Shown: positions 16,529-25,751 of the stretch, piece after piece
Layout: each line of letters starts with the position of its first letter
Position numbering within the stretch: the first letter of the stretch is position 1
Assembly: GCA_947090545.1 (NCBI GenBank)
Contig: CAMUPC010000002.1
Span: forward strand, 1-63,215
DNA: 63,215 nucleotides
Direction of reading: 5' to 3'
Origin: an uncultured Eubacterium sp.
GTDB taxonomy: Bacteria > Bacillota > Clostridia > Lachnospirales > Lachnospiraceae
The notes under the pieces: generated by a model
Seen by the model: the letters and a program-made list of their open reading frames with translations, nothing else
What the model was told of the DNA's origin: nothing
The model's database searches: none
Translations under genes and position numbers: made by a program

Positions 16529-16782
16529 TATTCTATAACAAAATCTTTATTTTTGCAATACAAACAAAAAAATTGGCTGATATTGCCAGTTTTAACGCTT
16601 TGTTTCTATTAAAATACAGCGAAATTTCACAAAAAAATCTATTTTTTCTAAATCTAATACAACATCAAACAAATTCTGCCATTGCGTACAGCAGCAGTAT
16701 ACGCGATCTCGGCACGCTTTCAAAAAGGCTCCCAATTCCTTTATTTCTGCCGTTTTCTGTCCTTTCAACGTATGCTGTCATG
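16529..16782. other. Gene-free AT-rich segment between two inverted palindromic sites
   Basis: About 254 bases without a credible gene; the one 81-codon frame has no ribosome site and lacks protein-like composition. A plus-strand promoter candidate TTGCCA (16583-16588), 18 bases, TATTAA (16607-16612) reads toward the XRE gene. The segment is bounded by two related palindromes in opposite orientation. Confidence 0.45.
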
Positions 16783-16809
16783 CATAACATTTTACTAGAA
16801 AATGTTATG
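16783..16809. promoter_or_regulatory. 27-bp perfect palindrome, site 2 of an inverted pair
   Basis: CATAACATTTT and AAAATGTTATG are perfect arms around ACTAG. It lies about 75 bases before the XRE gene. It is the inverted counterpart of site 1, sharing the 18-base core ATTTTCTAGTAAAATGTT in reverse complement. Confidence 0.65.
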
Positions 16810-16882
16810 TTTCGATGAAAAGTTCTTTTTGGCATCTATTGCGGCATCAGCAGGCAGGCGACAGATGCGGACAGGAGGAATG

Positions 16883-17284
16883 ATGAAGGAACTGGACTAC
16901 GCAAAAATAGGAATGAGAATCCGCCAGGTGCGCAAGGCAAAGGGCTGGTCGCAGGATGCGCTTGCAAAAAAGTGCGGCATCAGCATGTCGTTTCTTGGGC
17001 ACATTGAGCGCGGCACGAGGATAATGAGCCTGGAAACATTCGTAAATATCTGCGGCGCGCTGGAAGCAGGCGCGGACGAGATCCTCTGGGGCAGGGCGCA
17101 TCCGTCAGAAGCCGTCTTGGGCTTGTGGGCAAAAAACAGTGCCGGCAAGCCTGCATTGGAAGAAACAGCTCTACCGGATCAAACGGCTTTGCTGGATGGA
17201 AAAACTGCACAGGCACAGGACAGTTATGCGATGTATATTCGGATTATGAAATCCGTAGCAGAGATTATGAATGCGGAACTATAA
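16883..17284 (+). CDS. XRE-family regulator of the polysaccharide cluster
   Basis: A 133-residue protein with an N-terminal lambda-repressor-like helix-turn-helix (IGMRIRQVRKAKGWSQDALA, then SFLGHIERGTR), the SinR/XRE pattern, and a C-terminal half without clear motif that ends in a helix (MYIRIMKSVAEIMNAEL) suited to dimerisation. AGGAGG is followed by two ATGs, 16880 and 16883; the second has the better spacing. It overlaps the first glycosyltransferase gene by 14 bases, so it is the first gene of the polysaccharide operon and probably regulates it. The palindrome 75 bases upstream is a candidate operator. Confidence 0.85.
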   Translation: MKELDYAKIGMRIRQVRKAKGWSQDALAKKCGISMSFLGHIERGTRIMSLETFVNICGALEAGADEILWGRAHPSEAVLGLWAKNSAGKPALEETALPDQTALLDGKTAQAQDSYAMYIRIMKSVAEIMNAEL

Positions 17285-19361
17285 AAAAGACAGCAGCTAT
17301 ACAATGAGCCTAAGCTGCAACAGCCAAAAAGAAAAAAGCAGGCAGCAGGCACAAAAGGTTTTGATGCTGGCGTCCGTAGCTTCGATGATTGACCAGTTTA
17401 ACCTGCCCAATATCCGTCTGATGCAGAAGCGGGGCTATGAGGTGCATGTGGCGTGTAATTTTAAAGAAGGCAATACATGTAACGGCAGGCGCATACGCAG
17501 CCTGCAAAAAACACTGCGTGGGATGTGTGTCTGCGTACACCAGTGGGATTGTCCGAGAAGCATTTTCCCCGTTAGGGCATGTATCAGGGCATACCGCCAG
17601 ATGTTAAAGCTGATGGAGCAGCACCGCTTTGCATGGATGCACTGCCAGTCGCCGATTGGCGGTGCAATTGCGCGGGCTGCGGCACACAAAAGCGGCGTGC
17701 GGGTGGTCTATACAGCGCATGGATTCCATTTTTACAAGGGAGCGCCCGTCAAAAACTGGCTGCTGTATTATCCGGTGGAAAAGCTGCTGGCGCGCTGGAC
17801 GGATGTGCTGATTACGGTAAACCGGGAGGACGAGCAGTTTGCCAGGCGGCATTTGCGGGCCGGGAAGGTTTGCCGGACGGCGGGCGTTGGGGTTGCAGTC
17901 AAACAGTTTACTGCCTGCGGGGAAAAACAAAAGCAGGATTTTCGCAAAAAATACGGCATTCCAAAAGACGCTTTGCTCCTGCTGTCCGTCGGTGAGCTGA
18001 ACCAGGGCAAAAACCATCGCGCGGTTATCAGGGCACTGGCAGGGCTGGAGCAGAAAAATGTCTATTATATGATCTGCGGCAGGGGCGCACTGCGACAGAA
18101 GCTGCGGTCATATGCATCCCGTCTGGGAGTCGCGGGACGTATCCGTTTGCCGGGATTTCAGGAGGATGTGCGCCCGTTTTATCAGAATGCGGATTTGTTT
18201 GTATTTCCATCGCTGCGCGAGGGGATGCCGGTTTCTCTGATCGAAGCGATGGCTGCTGGGCTTGCCTGCGCTGTCTCGGATATCCGCGGCAGCAGAGAGC
18301 TGATTACAGACAGCCGCCTCAGGTTTGCGCCGGGCGATGGAAAAAGGCTGCGAGAGATTTTGGAAACGCTGCTTGCACAGGATGCGTTTCGGAAAAAGTG
18401 CGGGATGCGCAACCAGGTGCGTGCGGAAAACTATGACAGAAGCATGGTACAGGAGAAAATGGATCAAATTTACCGTTATATGGCGTCGGGCTGCGGCATT
18501 CCAGGGCGGCAGGACCGGGAGACGAAACCGCTTGTTTCTGTCCTGATGGGTACTTATAACGAGACAAGCAGGAAACAGACAGCCCGTGCGATCGATTCTG
18601 TCTTGTCCCAGACGCTTTCGGACTTTGAATTTCTGATCTGTGACGACGGATCTTCGGAAAGCTTTTACGATTGGCTGCGGGCGTACTGCAAAAAGGACGC
18701 CAGGATCAGGCTGCTTCGCAATCCAAAAAACAGGGGGCTTGCCGCTACGCTCAACCGCTGCCTTAAGTATGCAAGGGGAGATTACATTGCCCGAATGGAT
18801 GCGGACGATATTTCTAAAAAAGAACGGCTGGAAAAGCAGGTGCGTTTTTTAACACAGCATCCACAATACGCATTTGCCGGATGCTGTGCAGGGATGTTCG
18901 GCGAGCATGGGGTATGGGGCGAGCGCAGGATGGAGCCGTATCCGAACAATGAGTCTTTTTTGCAGACGTCGCCGTTTATCCATCCGTCTGTGGTGTTCCG
19001 AAAAGACGCGCTGACGGCGGTTTGCGGATATAACGAATCAAAAGCGGTGCTGCGTGCGGAGGATTATGAATTGTTTTTGCGGCTGTATGCAAAAGGGTAT
19101 CGCGGCTGCAATTTGCAGGAAGTACTGTTTTTTTACCGTGAGGAACCACAGTCGTATGCAAAGCGCAGATACCGGTACCGGATCAGTGAGTGCAGAGTCC
19201 GATTTCGGGGATTTCGGGAGCTGGGAATCTTAAAAGGAAATGAGATCTATGTGGGAAAGCCGCTGATTGTGGGGCTGCTGCCGGGATGGGCTGTACAAAA
19301 GGCGCATGAGATGCGGTATGGGATAGCGGAAAATGATTGGGATTGTGATATTAAATTTTGA
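17271..19361 (+). CDS. Two-domain glycosyltransferase (GT4-GT2 fusion)
   Basis: A 696-residue fusion. Residues about 28-400 are a GT-B family 4 transferase: KVLMLASVASMIDQFNLPN at the start and EGMPVSLIEAMAAGLACAVS with the Glu of the EX7E-type donor site. Residues about 420-650 are a GT-A family 2 transferase: VSVLMGTYNETSRKQTARAI, then ICDDGSS and DYIARMDADD with the metal-binding aspartates. One polypeptide may thus add two sugars in succession. ATG 17271 lies in the end of the XRE gene; Met12 is an alternative. First enzyme of the cluster, acting on the cytoplasmic face of the membrane. Confidence 0.88.
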   Translation: MRNYKKDSSYTMSLSCNSQKEKSRQQAQKVLMLASVASMIDQFNLPNIRLMQKRGYEVHVACNFKEGNTCNGRRIRSLQKTLRGMCVCVHQWDCPRSIFPVRACIRAYRQMLKLMEQHRFAWMHCQSPIGGAIARAAAHKSGVRVVYTAHGFHFYKGAPVKNWLLYYPVEKLLARWTDVLITVNREDEQFARRHLRAGKVCRTAGVGVAVKQFTACGEKQKQDFRKKYGIPKDALLLLSVGELNQGKNHRAVIRALAGLEQKNVYYMICGRGALRQKLRSYASRLGVAGRIRLPGFQEDVRPFYQNADLFVFPSLREGMPVSLIEAMAAGLACAVSDIRGSRELITDSRLRFAPGDGKRLREILETLLAQDAFRKKCGMRNQVRAENYDRSMVQEKMDQIYRYMASGCGIPGRQDRETKPLVSVLMGTYNETSRKQTARAIDSVLSQTLSDFEFLICDDGSSESFYDWLRAYCKKDARIRLLRNPKNRGLAATLNRCLKYARGDYIARMDADDISKKERLEKQVRFLTQHPQYAFAGCCAGMFGEHGVWGERRMEPYPNNESFLQTSPFIHPSVVFRKDALTAVCGYNESKAVLRAEDYELFLRLYAKGYRGCNLQEVLFFYREEPQSYAKRRYRYRISECRVRFRGFRELGILKGNEIYVGKPLIVGLLPGWAVQKAHEMRYGIAENDWDCDIKF

Positions 19362-20295
19362 AAACTGGCTGGATACAAAGCGGTGTATTGAAAGTATCCG
19401 GGAGAATCCGCCGCAGGAGGCGTATCGGATTATTTTGGTGGATAATGCGTCTGTGGGACAGCCGCCGTATGACTTGGCGGATTTTGTGGAGGAGCATTCG
19501 GTTTTGCTGATCCGAAATAAACAGAATCTTGGGTATAATGCGGGGAATAATGTGGGGATTGTAAGGGCGCAGGAAATACACTGTGAGTTTATTTTAATAT
19601 CCAATAATGATGTACAGTTTACACCAGGCAGCATCCAAAGGCTGTGTGATGATTTAAAAAAAGATCCGGGGACGGGCATTGCAGGGCCGAAAATTGTAGG
19701 CCCCAAAGGGCAGGTGCAAAGCTGCAACCTGTGCAGGAAAACCGGGATGAAGGAGAAATATCTCGTACGTACAAGGGCGTCTGTGATTTTTCGCAAGAGC
19801 CGGCGTACTTATTTTGGGCTTGACCATGATGAGAAATCCAGTTTTTTTGTATATGCGGTGCTGGGGTGCTGCTTTATGATGTCCGCGGCATGTGCAAAAA
19901 AAATAGCACCGCTGGATGAATACCCGTTCCTGTATGAAGAAGAGCTGATGCTTGGCATACGGATGGAGCAGGCGGGATTTCGTACGGTGTATGACCCGAA
20001 GGCAGTAGTAATGCATATTCATGGTGCCAGCACGAACAGGCAGCGTGCTTTTTCCTTTGCTCATAACGTACGCAGTGAGATTTATTATTGCAGGGCGTAT
20101 TTGGAAGCTGAGAAATGGCAGATCTGTCCTTTGTATGCTTACCGGGTGCTGCTGTATCTTATCCGCTGTATGAAATACAGAGATTTCAGAAGGAATTGGC
20201 GGTATTTTATCAGTCTGACGAAACACGAATTAAGCAAAGCAAACTCACACAAGGGAACGTCCAGTGGGCATTTGGAAAGGAATACAGGAAGATGA
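19333..20295 (+). CDS. Family 2 glycosyltransferase (rhamnosyltransferase-like)
   Basis: A 320-residue GT2 enzyme: GIVILNFENWLDTKRCIESI at the N-terminus, ILVDNAS, then LISNNDVQFTPG where the DXD-like aspartate sits, and YEEELMLGIRMEQAGF, the acid-base region of this family. It overlaps the preceding fusion by 29 bases and the next gene by 4, so the three are translated together. The family includes rhamnosyl- and other transferases of surface glycans; donor and acceptor cannot be read from sequence. Confidence 0.88.
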   Translation: MIGIVILNFENWLDTKRCIESIRENPPQEAYRIILVDNASVGQPPYDLADFVEEHSVLLIRNKQNLGYNAGNNVGIVRAQEIHCEFILISNNDVQFTPGSIQRLCDDLKKDPGTGIAGPKIVGPKGQVQSCNLCRKTGMKEKYLVRTRASVIFRKSRRTYFGLDHDEKSSFFVYAVLGCCFMMSAACAKKIAPLDEYPFLYEEELMLGIRMEQAGFRTVYDPKAVVMHIHGASTNRQRAFSFAHNVRSEIYYCRAYLEAEKWQICPLYAYRVLLYLIRCMKYRDFRRNWRYFISLTKHELSKANSHKGTSSGHLERNTGR

Positions 20296-22421
20296 AGCTC
20301 GTTCATTACGCAGGCCTATTGCTGAAATCAATGAAAAAAATAAGCCTTTCCAGAATCAGGAACCTGTTTCGGTATTTAAAAAAAGAAGGCGTGCAGGGTA
20401 CGAAAAAAAGGCTGCTGGAATGCATTTATGCAGAAGCACAAAAAGAAACCCCAGCAGTCGTGAAGGTGCGTTCCTTCCAGTCCATTGAGGAGTGTGAACG
20501 GCTGGAGCTTGCGGAATGCAAAACGCCAAAGGTATCGGTCATTATTCCTGTATACAATGAATTTGCTTTTACGTACCAGTGCCTTGCATCGATTGTAAAT
20601 GCAGGGGATCATGCCGGGATGGAAGTGATTCTTGCCGACGACCATTCCACAGATTTGACAAGGCAGATTTGCAGTGTTGTTTCTCATGTAAAGGTTGTCC
20701 GCAGCGAGCGTAACCTTGGGTTTTTGCGAAACTGCAACCAGGCGGCGCAGCAGGCATCCGGTGAATACCTGTTCTTTTTAAACAATGATACGCAGGTGCA
20801 GAAGGGCTGGCTGGATACACAGCTTCGCCTGATGGAAGAGAATCCTTTAATCGGGATGACTGGCGCGAAGCTGGTTTATGCAGACGGCAGGCTGCAAGAA
20901 GCGGGCGGGATCATCTGGCAGGACGGTTCTGCCTGGAATTATGGAAACGGGCAGGACGCAGGAGCGCCGGAATACAATTATGTAAAAGATGTGGACTATC
21001 TATCAGGTGCCGCCATTATGATACGCGCAGCATTGTGGAAGCAGATCGGGGGATTTGACGAGCGGTTTGCGCCTGCATATTGTGAAGATTCTGATTTGGC
21101 GTTTGCAGTCCGAAAGGCAGGATACCGGGTGGTGTACCAGCCGCAGTCCGTAGTTGTTCACTATGAAGGCATTTCCAACGGGACAGATGTGCGGACGGGT
21201 ATCAAAAAGTATCAGGTTGCAAACACAAACAAGCTGTACCAAAAATGGAAGCAGGACATACAAAAGGCATGTCCCTGCGGAGTCAACGTGTTCCAGTCCA
21301 GAGAGCGCAGCAGAGGAAAAAAAGTCGTTTTATTTGTAGACCATTATGTCCCGATGCCTGACCGTGACGCTGGCTCACGTACCGTATTCCAGTATGTGCG
21401 GATGTTTTTAAAACAGGGTTTTGCCGTAAAATTTATCGGTGACAATTTTCACAAAAGCGAGCCGTATACAACGATGATGCAGCAGATGGGCGTGGAAGTA
21501 CTGTATGGCGCTTACTATCAAAAGCATTTGTTTGCGTGGCTGGATGAGAACCAGTCATGGATTGATTTTGTGTTTTTAAACCGTCCGCATATTTCTGTAA
21601 AATATATCGATTACTTTTGTGAAAAGACGGATTGTAAGGTCTTTTATTACGGGCATGACCTTCATTTTCTAAGAAACAGGCGCGAATTTGCGCTGACAAA
21701 AGACCCGAAGAAGGAAAAGGAAGCAAAGGAATGGGCAGACAAAGAGTTTTATCTGATGCGCCGCGCGGATCTTTCTTACTATCCTTCCCAAACCGAAGTA
21801 GATGAGATTCAAAAGCTCGATTCCTCGATACGGGTAAAGGCAGTGACAGCTTATGCATTTGATTCGTTTCCGCAGGGCGGGCAGGAAGATGTTGCCGGGC
21901 GTGAGGGCATGTTGTTTGTCGGAGGATTTGCCCACGATCCAAACCGGGATGCCGTGCTGTGGTTTGCAAAAGAAGTTTATCCGCTGATCCGAAAGGAGCG
22001 GCAGATCCCGTTTATCATCGCCGGGTCTTATCCTACGTCAGAGATTGAAAAGCTGGATGGAAAAAATGGAATTACGGTAAAAGCGTTTGCGTCAGTACAG
22101 GAGCTTACCGCGCTTTATGCGTCATGCAGGATTGCGGTAGTGCCGCTGCGCTATGGAGCCGGCGTGAAAGGGAAAGTAGTAGAAGCGCTGTATCATGGGA
22201 TACCTGTTGTTACAACACCTGTAGGTGCAGAGGGAATCGAGGATATTCATACGGCTGTCTGTGTAGCGCAACAATCTGCACAAGGGTTTGCGGCTCAAGT
22301 ACTGCGTCTTTATGACGATACACAAAGGCTGCGGGAGATGTCCGCCGCATCACAGGAGCTTGTAAAAAAACAGTTCAGTATGGATGCCGTATGGGAGAAA
22401 ATCAAAGAAGATTTCGTATAG
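20292..22421 (+). CDS. Two-domain glycosyltransferase (GT2-GT4 fusion)
   Basis: A 709-residue protein with the reverse domain order of the first fusion: a GT2 domain (VSVIIPVYNEFAFTYQCLAS, DDHSTD, EYLFFLNNDTQV, and YCEDSDLAFAVRKAGYRV) followed from about residue 340 by a GT-B domain ending in VVPLRYGAGVKGKVVEAL. The frame is open back to 20115, but GGAAGATG at 20292 gives a sensible start that overlaps the previous stop as ATGA. Such GT2-GT4 fusions are common in O-antigen-like and S-layer glycan clusters. Confidence 0.87.
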   Translation: MKLVHYAGLLLKSMKKISLSRIRNLFRYLKKEGVQGTKKRLLECIYAEAQKETPAVVKVRSFQSIEECERLELAECKTPKVSVIIPVYNEFAFTYQCLASIVNAGDHAGMEVILADDHSTDLTRQICSVVSHVKVVRSERNLGFLRNCNQAAQQASGEYLFFLNNDTQVQKGWLDTQLRLMEENPLIGMTGAKLVYADGRLQEAGGIIWQDGSAWNYGNGQDAGAPEYNYVKDVDYLSGAAIMIRAALWKQIGGFDERFAPAYCEDSDLAFAVRKAGYRVVYQPQSVVVHYEGISNGTDVRTGIKKYQVANTNKLYQKWKQDIQKACPCGVNVFQSRERSRGKKVVLFVDHYVPMPDRDAGSRTVFQYVRMFLKQGFAVKFIGDNFHKSEPYTTMMQQMGVEVLYGAYYQKHLFAWLDENQSWIDFVFLNRPHISVKYIDYFCEKTDCKVFYYGHDLHFLRNRREFALTKDPKKEKEAKEWADKEFYLMRRADLSYYPSQTEVDEIQKLDSSIRVKAVTAYAFDSFPQGGQEDVAGREGMLFVGGFAHDPNRDAVLWFAKEVYPLIRKERQIPFIIAGSYPTSEIEKLDGKNGITVKAFASVQELTALYASCRIAVVPLRYGAGVKGKVVEALYHGIPVVTTPVGAEGIEDIHTAVCVAQQSAQGFAAQVLRLYDDTQRLREMSAASQELVKKQFSMDAVWEKIKEDFV

Positions 22422-22465
22422 AAAAAAGAAATTTCTGGTACGGCAGTTCCCGGAGGGTGAAGAGG

Positions 22466-23245
22466 ATGTTGGAAAGGCTCAAAGAGATATACGGCTATAA
22501 AGAAATGATACGCAACCTAGTAAAAAAGGAGCTGCGGGGCAGGTATCAAAGCTCTGTCCTCGGTTTTTTATGGACGTTTCTCAATCCTTTGTTTCAGATT
22601 ATTATTTATACAATTGTGTTTTCCACAATTATGCGCAGCGGGATGGAGCAGTTTTACCTGTATCTTGCCGTAGGGATGATTCCGTGGATGTTTTTCAGCA
22701 GTTCGGTGCAGGGAGGAGCGATGTGCATTGTATCTCAGCAGGACTTAGTCAAAAAGATCTATTTTCCGCGCGAAGTCCTGCCAGTGTCTTATGTGACAAG
22801 CTGTTTTGTCAATATGCTGTTTTGCTTTGTCATCGTATTTTTGATGCTTGAAGTTTCAGGAAAGGGCATGGAGCCTGCGGCGCTTTTGTACCTTCCCGCT
22901 GTTATGGGCGTGGAATATCTGCTGGCGCTTGGATTTGCAATGCTGGCAAGTGCGTTTACCGTTTATTTTCGGGATTTGGAGCATATTTTGGGCGTTGTCT
23001 TGCAGGCATGGATTTACCTGACGCCGATTATGTATCCGATGGAGATGATACCAGCCCGGATGACGGCGGTATTTCAGGCAAATCCGATGACGGCAGTGAT
23101 TGAGGCATACCATACGATTTTATATGACAGGCAGGTTCCGCATCTGGCATCCCTTGGCGGAGCGTTTCTTACCGGCATTGGGCTGCTTGCGGCGGGAAGT
23201 ATGGTTTTTGACCGGCTGCAAAAAGGATTTGCAGAGGAATTGTAA
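22466..23245 (+). CDS. Polysaccharide ABC exporter permease (TagG/Wzm type)
   Basis: A 259-residue ABC-2 permease with six membrane spans and the family start KEMIRNLVKKELRGRYQSS followed by LGFLWTFLNPLFQI. It moves a finished lipid-linked glycan across the membrane with the ATPase encoded next. The ATG at 22466 is preceded by CGGAGGGTGAAGAGG; the open frame upstream of it overlaps the end of the glycosyltransferase gene. Presence of this transporter type says the polymer is completed inside the cell and exported, not assembled by a Wzx/Wzy route. Confidence 0.92.
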   Translation: MLERLKEIYGYKEMIRNLVKKELRGRYQSSVLGFLWTFLNPLFQIIIYTIVFSTIMRSGMEQFYLYLAVGMIPWMFFSSSVQGGAMCIVSQQDLVKKIYFPREVLPVSYVTSCFVNMLFCFVIVFLMLEVSGKGMEPAALLYLPAVMGVEYLLALGFAMLASAFTVYFRDLEHILGVVLQAWIYLTPIMYPMEMIPARMTAVFQANPMTAVIEAYHTILYDRQVPHLASLGGAFLTGIGLLAAGSMVFDRLQKGFAEEL

Positions 23246-23291
23246 CATGTGCAGGCGCATTGCGTTGGTTTGCGGTTTTGGAGGAGCGAAC

Positions 23292-24611
23292 ATGCAGGAA
23301 TTGGAAAATGTCATACAGGCGGATCAGGTCAGAAAACGGTTTAAGGTCTATTTTGATAAAGGAAAAAGCCTGAAAGAGCGGGTGCTTTTTCGGGGCAGAA
23401 ACCACTATGAAGAGCACTGGGTATTAAACGGAATCAGTTTTTCGGTCAAAAAAGGTGAAGCAGTCGGGCTGATCGGAAAAAACGGCTGCGGCAAAAGTAC
23501 GATGCTGAAAATGCTGACCAGGATTATGTACCCAACGCAGGGAACCATTACTGTAAAAGGGCGTGTGTCCAGCCTGATCGAGCTTGGCGCCGGATTTCAC
23601 CCGGATATGAGCGGACGGGAAAATATCTATACAAACGCGTCGATTTTCGGGCTTTCTCATAGCGAGATCGACAGGCGCTTAAGCGAGATTATCCGTTTTT
23701 CCGAACTGGAAGAATCGATTGACCATCCGGTACGTACCTATTCGTCTGGTATGTATATGCGGCTTGCATTTGCAGTTGCGATCAGTGTAGACGCCGACGT
23801 ACTGCTGATTGATGAAATACTGGCGGTCGGCGACGTCAGCTTCCAGGCAAAGTGTTTTGAAAAATTAAAGGAGATCAAGGCAAAGGGAACAACGATCGTA
23901 ATCGTATCCCACGTCATGGAGCAGATCAAAGAAATCTGCGACCGCGCATATTGGCTGGAAGAAGGGCGGATTAGGGAAGAAGGAAGCCCGGCAAGCGTGG
24001 GAAAGCACTATCTTGCATCGATGGAAGAAACAAGAATGCAAAAGCTCGAACAGGAATTTCAGCTATCTAAAAAGCAGCAGGAAACGCAAAGAGAGCAGGG
24101 AAAGCACAAGCTGCCCGCATTTTGCAGGAAGGAAGCGGTACAGAAGGGGACGATGGATATACGGATCGTAGACGCGCACCTGTATAATTCCAAAGGAACA
24201 GAGACATTGATGTTTGGCACCGCAGAAGCAGCAGAGCTTGTGCTCACATACGAAAGCAGCCCAAAAGCAGCCGGAGACAGTATCGATATCAGCGTAGGCA
24301 TTACAAGAGATGATGGGCTGTACTGCTTTGGCACAACGGCATTGTCTGGATATGAGGATACGATTGCGGCGCAGCAAAGCGGTACCGTACGGCTGCGGCT
24401 GTCTAATTGTTTGCAGCAGGGGCGCTATTTTCTGGATCTTGCCGTCCAGGACAGGGACGGCGTGCCTTACCACTATTTGTACAGTGCGCTGGAAATGCGT
24501 GTGCTGCATGATGATGAAAGACAGGCAGGGCTTGTATTTATGCCGCGTATCTGGCAGGTCGGAGACAAACAGTATGAGGTACAAAACGGCATGGCTGAAA
24601 GCAAACCATAA
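23292..24611 (+). CDS. Polysaccharide ABC exporter ATPase (TagH/Wzt type) with glycan-binding C-domain
   Basis: A 439-residue ATPase. Walker A is GKNGCGKST, the signature motif reads TYSSGMYMRLAFAVA and Walker B VLLIDEILAVGD. After the ATPase (about residues 1-250) come a coiled linker rich in Glu and Gln and a beta-rich C-terminal domain (about 285-439), as in Wzt proteins that recognise the modified end of the O-polysaccharide. GGAGG precedes ATG 23292. The C-domain suggests export is coupled to chain termination, perhaps by the methyltransferases of this cluster. Confidence 0.92.
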   Translation: MQELENVIQADQVRKRFKVYFDKGKSLKERVLFRGRNHYEEHWVLNGISFSVKKGEAVGLIGKNGCGKSTMLKMLTRIMYPTQGTITVKGRVSSLIELGAGFHPDMSGRENIYTNASIFGLSHSEIDRRLSEIIRFSELEESIDHPVRTYSSGMYMRLAFAVAISVDADVLLIDEILAVGDVSFQAKCFEKLKEIKAKGTTIVIVSHVMEQIKEICDRAYWLEEGRIREEGSPASVGKHYLASMEETRMQKLEQEFQLSKKQQETQREQGKHKLPAFCRKEAVQKGTMDIRIVDAHLYNSKGTETLMFGTAEAAELVLTYESSPKAAGDSIDISVGITRDDGLYCFGTTALSGYEDTIAAQQSGTVRLRLSNCLQQGRYFLDLAVQDRDGVPYHYLYSALEMRVLHDDERQAGLVFMPRIWQVGDKQYEVQNGMAESKP

Positions 24612-24626
24612 AAAGGAGAAGAAGGC

Positions 24627-25751
24627 ATGATTATTACACAGACACCGTTTCGTATGTCTTTTTTCGGCGGAGGAACGGATTTCCCGGAATTTTACAAGGA
24701 GCATGGCGGAGCTGTCATATCTGCGACCTTTGATAAATACTGTTATGTCAATGTCAGGCATCTGCCGCGTTTTTTCGATTATTCGACCGAATTGTCTTAT
24801 GCAAAGACAGAGCGGGTAACGCATGTTGGCCAGATCCAGCATCCGGCGATACGGGAAGCGATGAAGTATCTGGATATGCATGAAATTCGCCTGACGTATG
24901 AAGCAGACCTGCCGGCACGCAGCGGCCTTGGCACAAGCAGTTCTTTTGCGGTCGGGATGCTGAACGCCTTTTACGCGTTAAAAGGAAAATACGCGGATAA
25001 GCGCAGGCTGGCAGACGATGCGATTTACTTAGAACGGGTACTGTGCCGCGAGGCAGGGGGCATCCAGGATCAGATTGCCGCTTCCTTTGGCGGGCTTTGC
25101 AGGATTGATTTTTCCGCGGACGGCTATACCGTCAACCCGGTCATTATCTCACCGCAGAGAAAAAAGCTGTTAAATCAAAACCTGATGCTCTTTTTTACCG
25201 GATTTTCCCGATTTTCTTCGGATATTCAGGTTGCAGCCAAGGAAGCAATCAGGGAGCAGGAAAAAACCGCACAGCTTTTAGAATTGTATGCACTTGTGGA
25301 AGAAGCGGAAAAGATCTTGGAATCCTCCTGCGGTATAAACGAATTTGGCAGGCTGTTGGACCATACCTGGAAGCTGAAAAGGGGGATCACGAGCAAAATA
25401 TCTACCGCATCTATCGATGGGCTGTATGAAGCCGCTATACGTGCCGGGGCGCTTGGCGGCAAGCTGCTGGGCGCAGGCGGCGGAGGATTCCTGCTGCTTT
25501 ATGCAGAGCCGGATATCCAGCCCTATGTAAAGCGGGCGTTAGAGGGGCTGCTTTATGTGCCGTTTGCGTTTGAAAACGGAGGAACGAGAGTTCTTTATTA
25601 CACACCGGAGGACTATGTCCCGGCAGAGCCATATGAAGAATCAAGGCAAAAAGAGGATTCATTTTTTACAGTTAAGGAGAAGCAGCATGAAACAAGCAGT
25701 AAAACAGATTCTGGATACATTGATTGTACGTTATCCGCTGCTGGAAAGTGA
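24627..25751 (+). CDS. hddA: D-glycero-D-manno-heptose 7-phosphate kinase-like GHMP kinase
   Basis: A GHMP-superfamily sugar kinase of 374 residues: TPFRMSFFGGGTDFPEFY at the N-terminus, the phosphate-binding LPARSGLGTSSSFAVG loop and GKLLGAGGGGFLLLY near the end. This arrangement is typical of HddA, which phosphorylates heptose-7-phosphate at C1 in GDP-heptose synthesis. The gene runs 65 bases into the following isomerase gene in another frame; the last 20 or so residues look like readthrough rather than domain. Neighbouring gmhA supports the heptose assignment; a related fucokinase-like activity is the alternative. Confidence 0.85.
   Translation: MIITQTPFRMSFFGGGTDFPEFYKEHGGAVISATFDKYCYVNVRHLPRFFDYSTELSYAKTERVTHVGQIQHPAIREAMKYLDMHEIRLTYEADLPARSGLGTSSSFAVGMLNAFYALKGKYADKRRLADDAIYLERVLCREAGGIQDQIAASFGGLCRIDFSADGYTVNPVIISPQRKKLLNQNLMLFFTGFSRFSSDIQVAAKEAIREQEKTAQLLELYALVEEAEKILESSCGINEFGRLLDHTWKLKRGITSKISTASIDGLYEAAIRAGALGGKLLGAGGGGFLLLYAEPDIQPYVKRALEGLLYVPFAFENGGTRVLYYTPEDYVPAEPYEESRQKEDSFFTVKEKQHETSSKTDSGYIDCTLSAAGK

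Noticed and set aside
16573..16818. An 81-codon plus-strand open frame before the XRE gene
   Set aside because: No ribosome site, low-complexity translation, and it crosses the regulatory palindrome at 16783-16809.
24063..24881. Minus-strand open frame of 272 codons
   Set aside because: Antisense to the C-domain of the exporter ATPase and the start of hddA; rich in Cys, Arg and His as expected of shadow frames.
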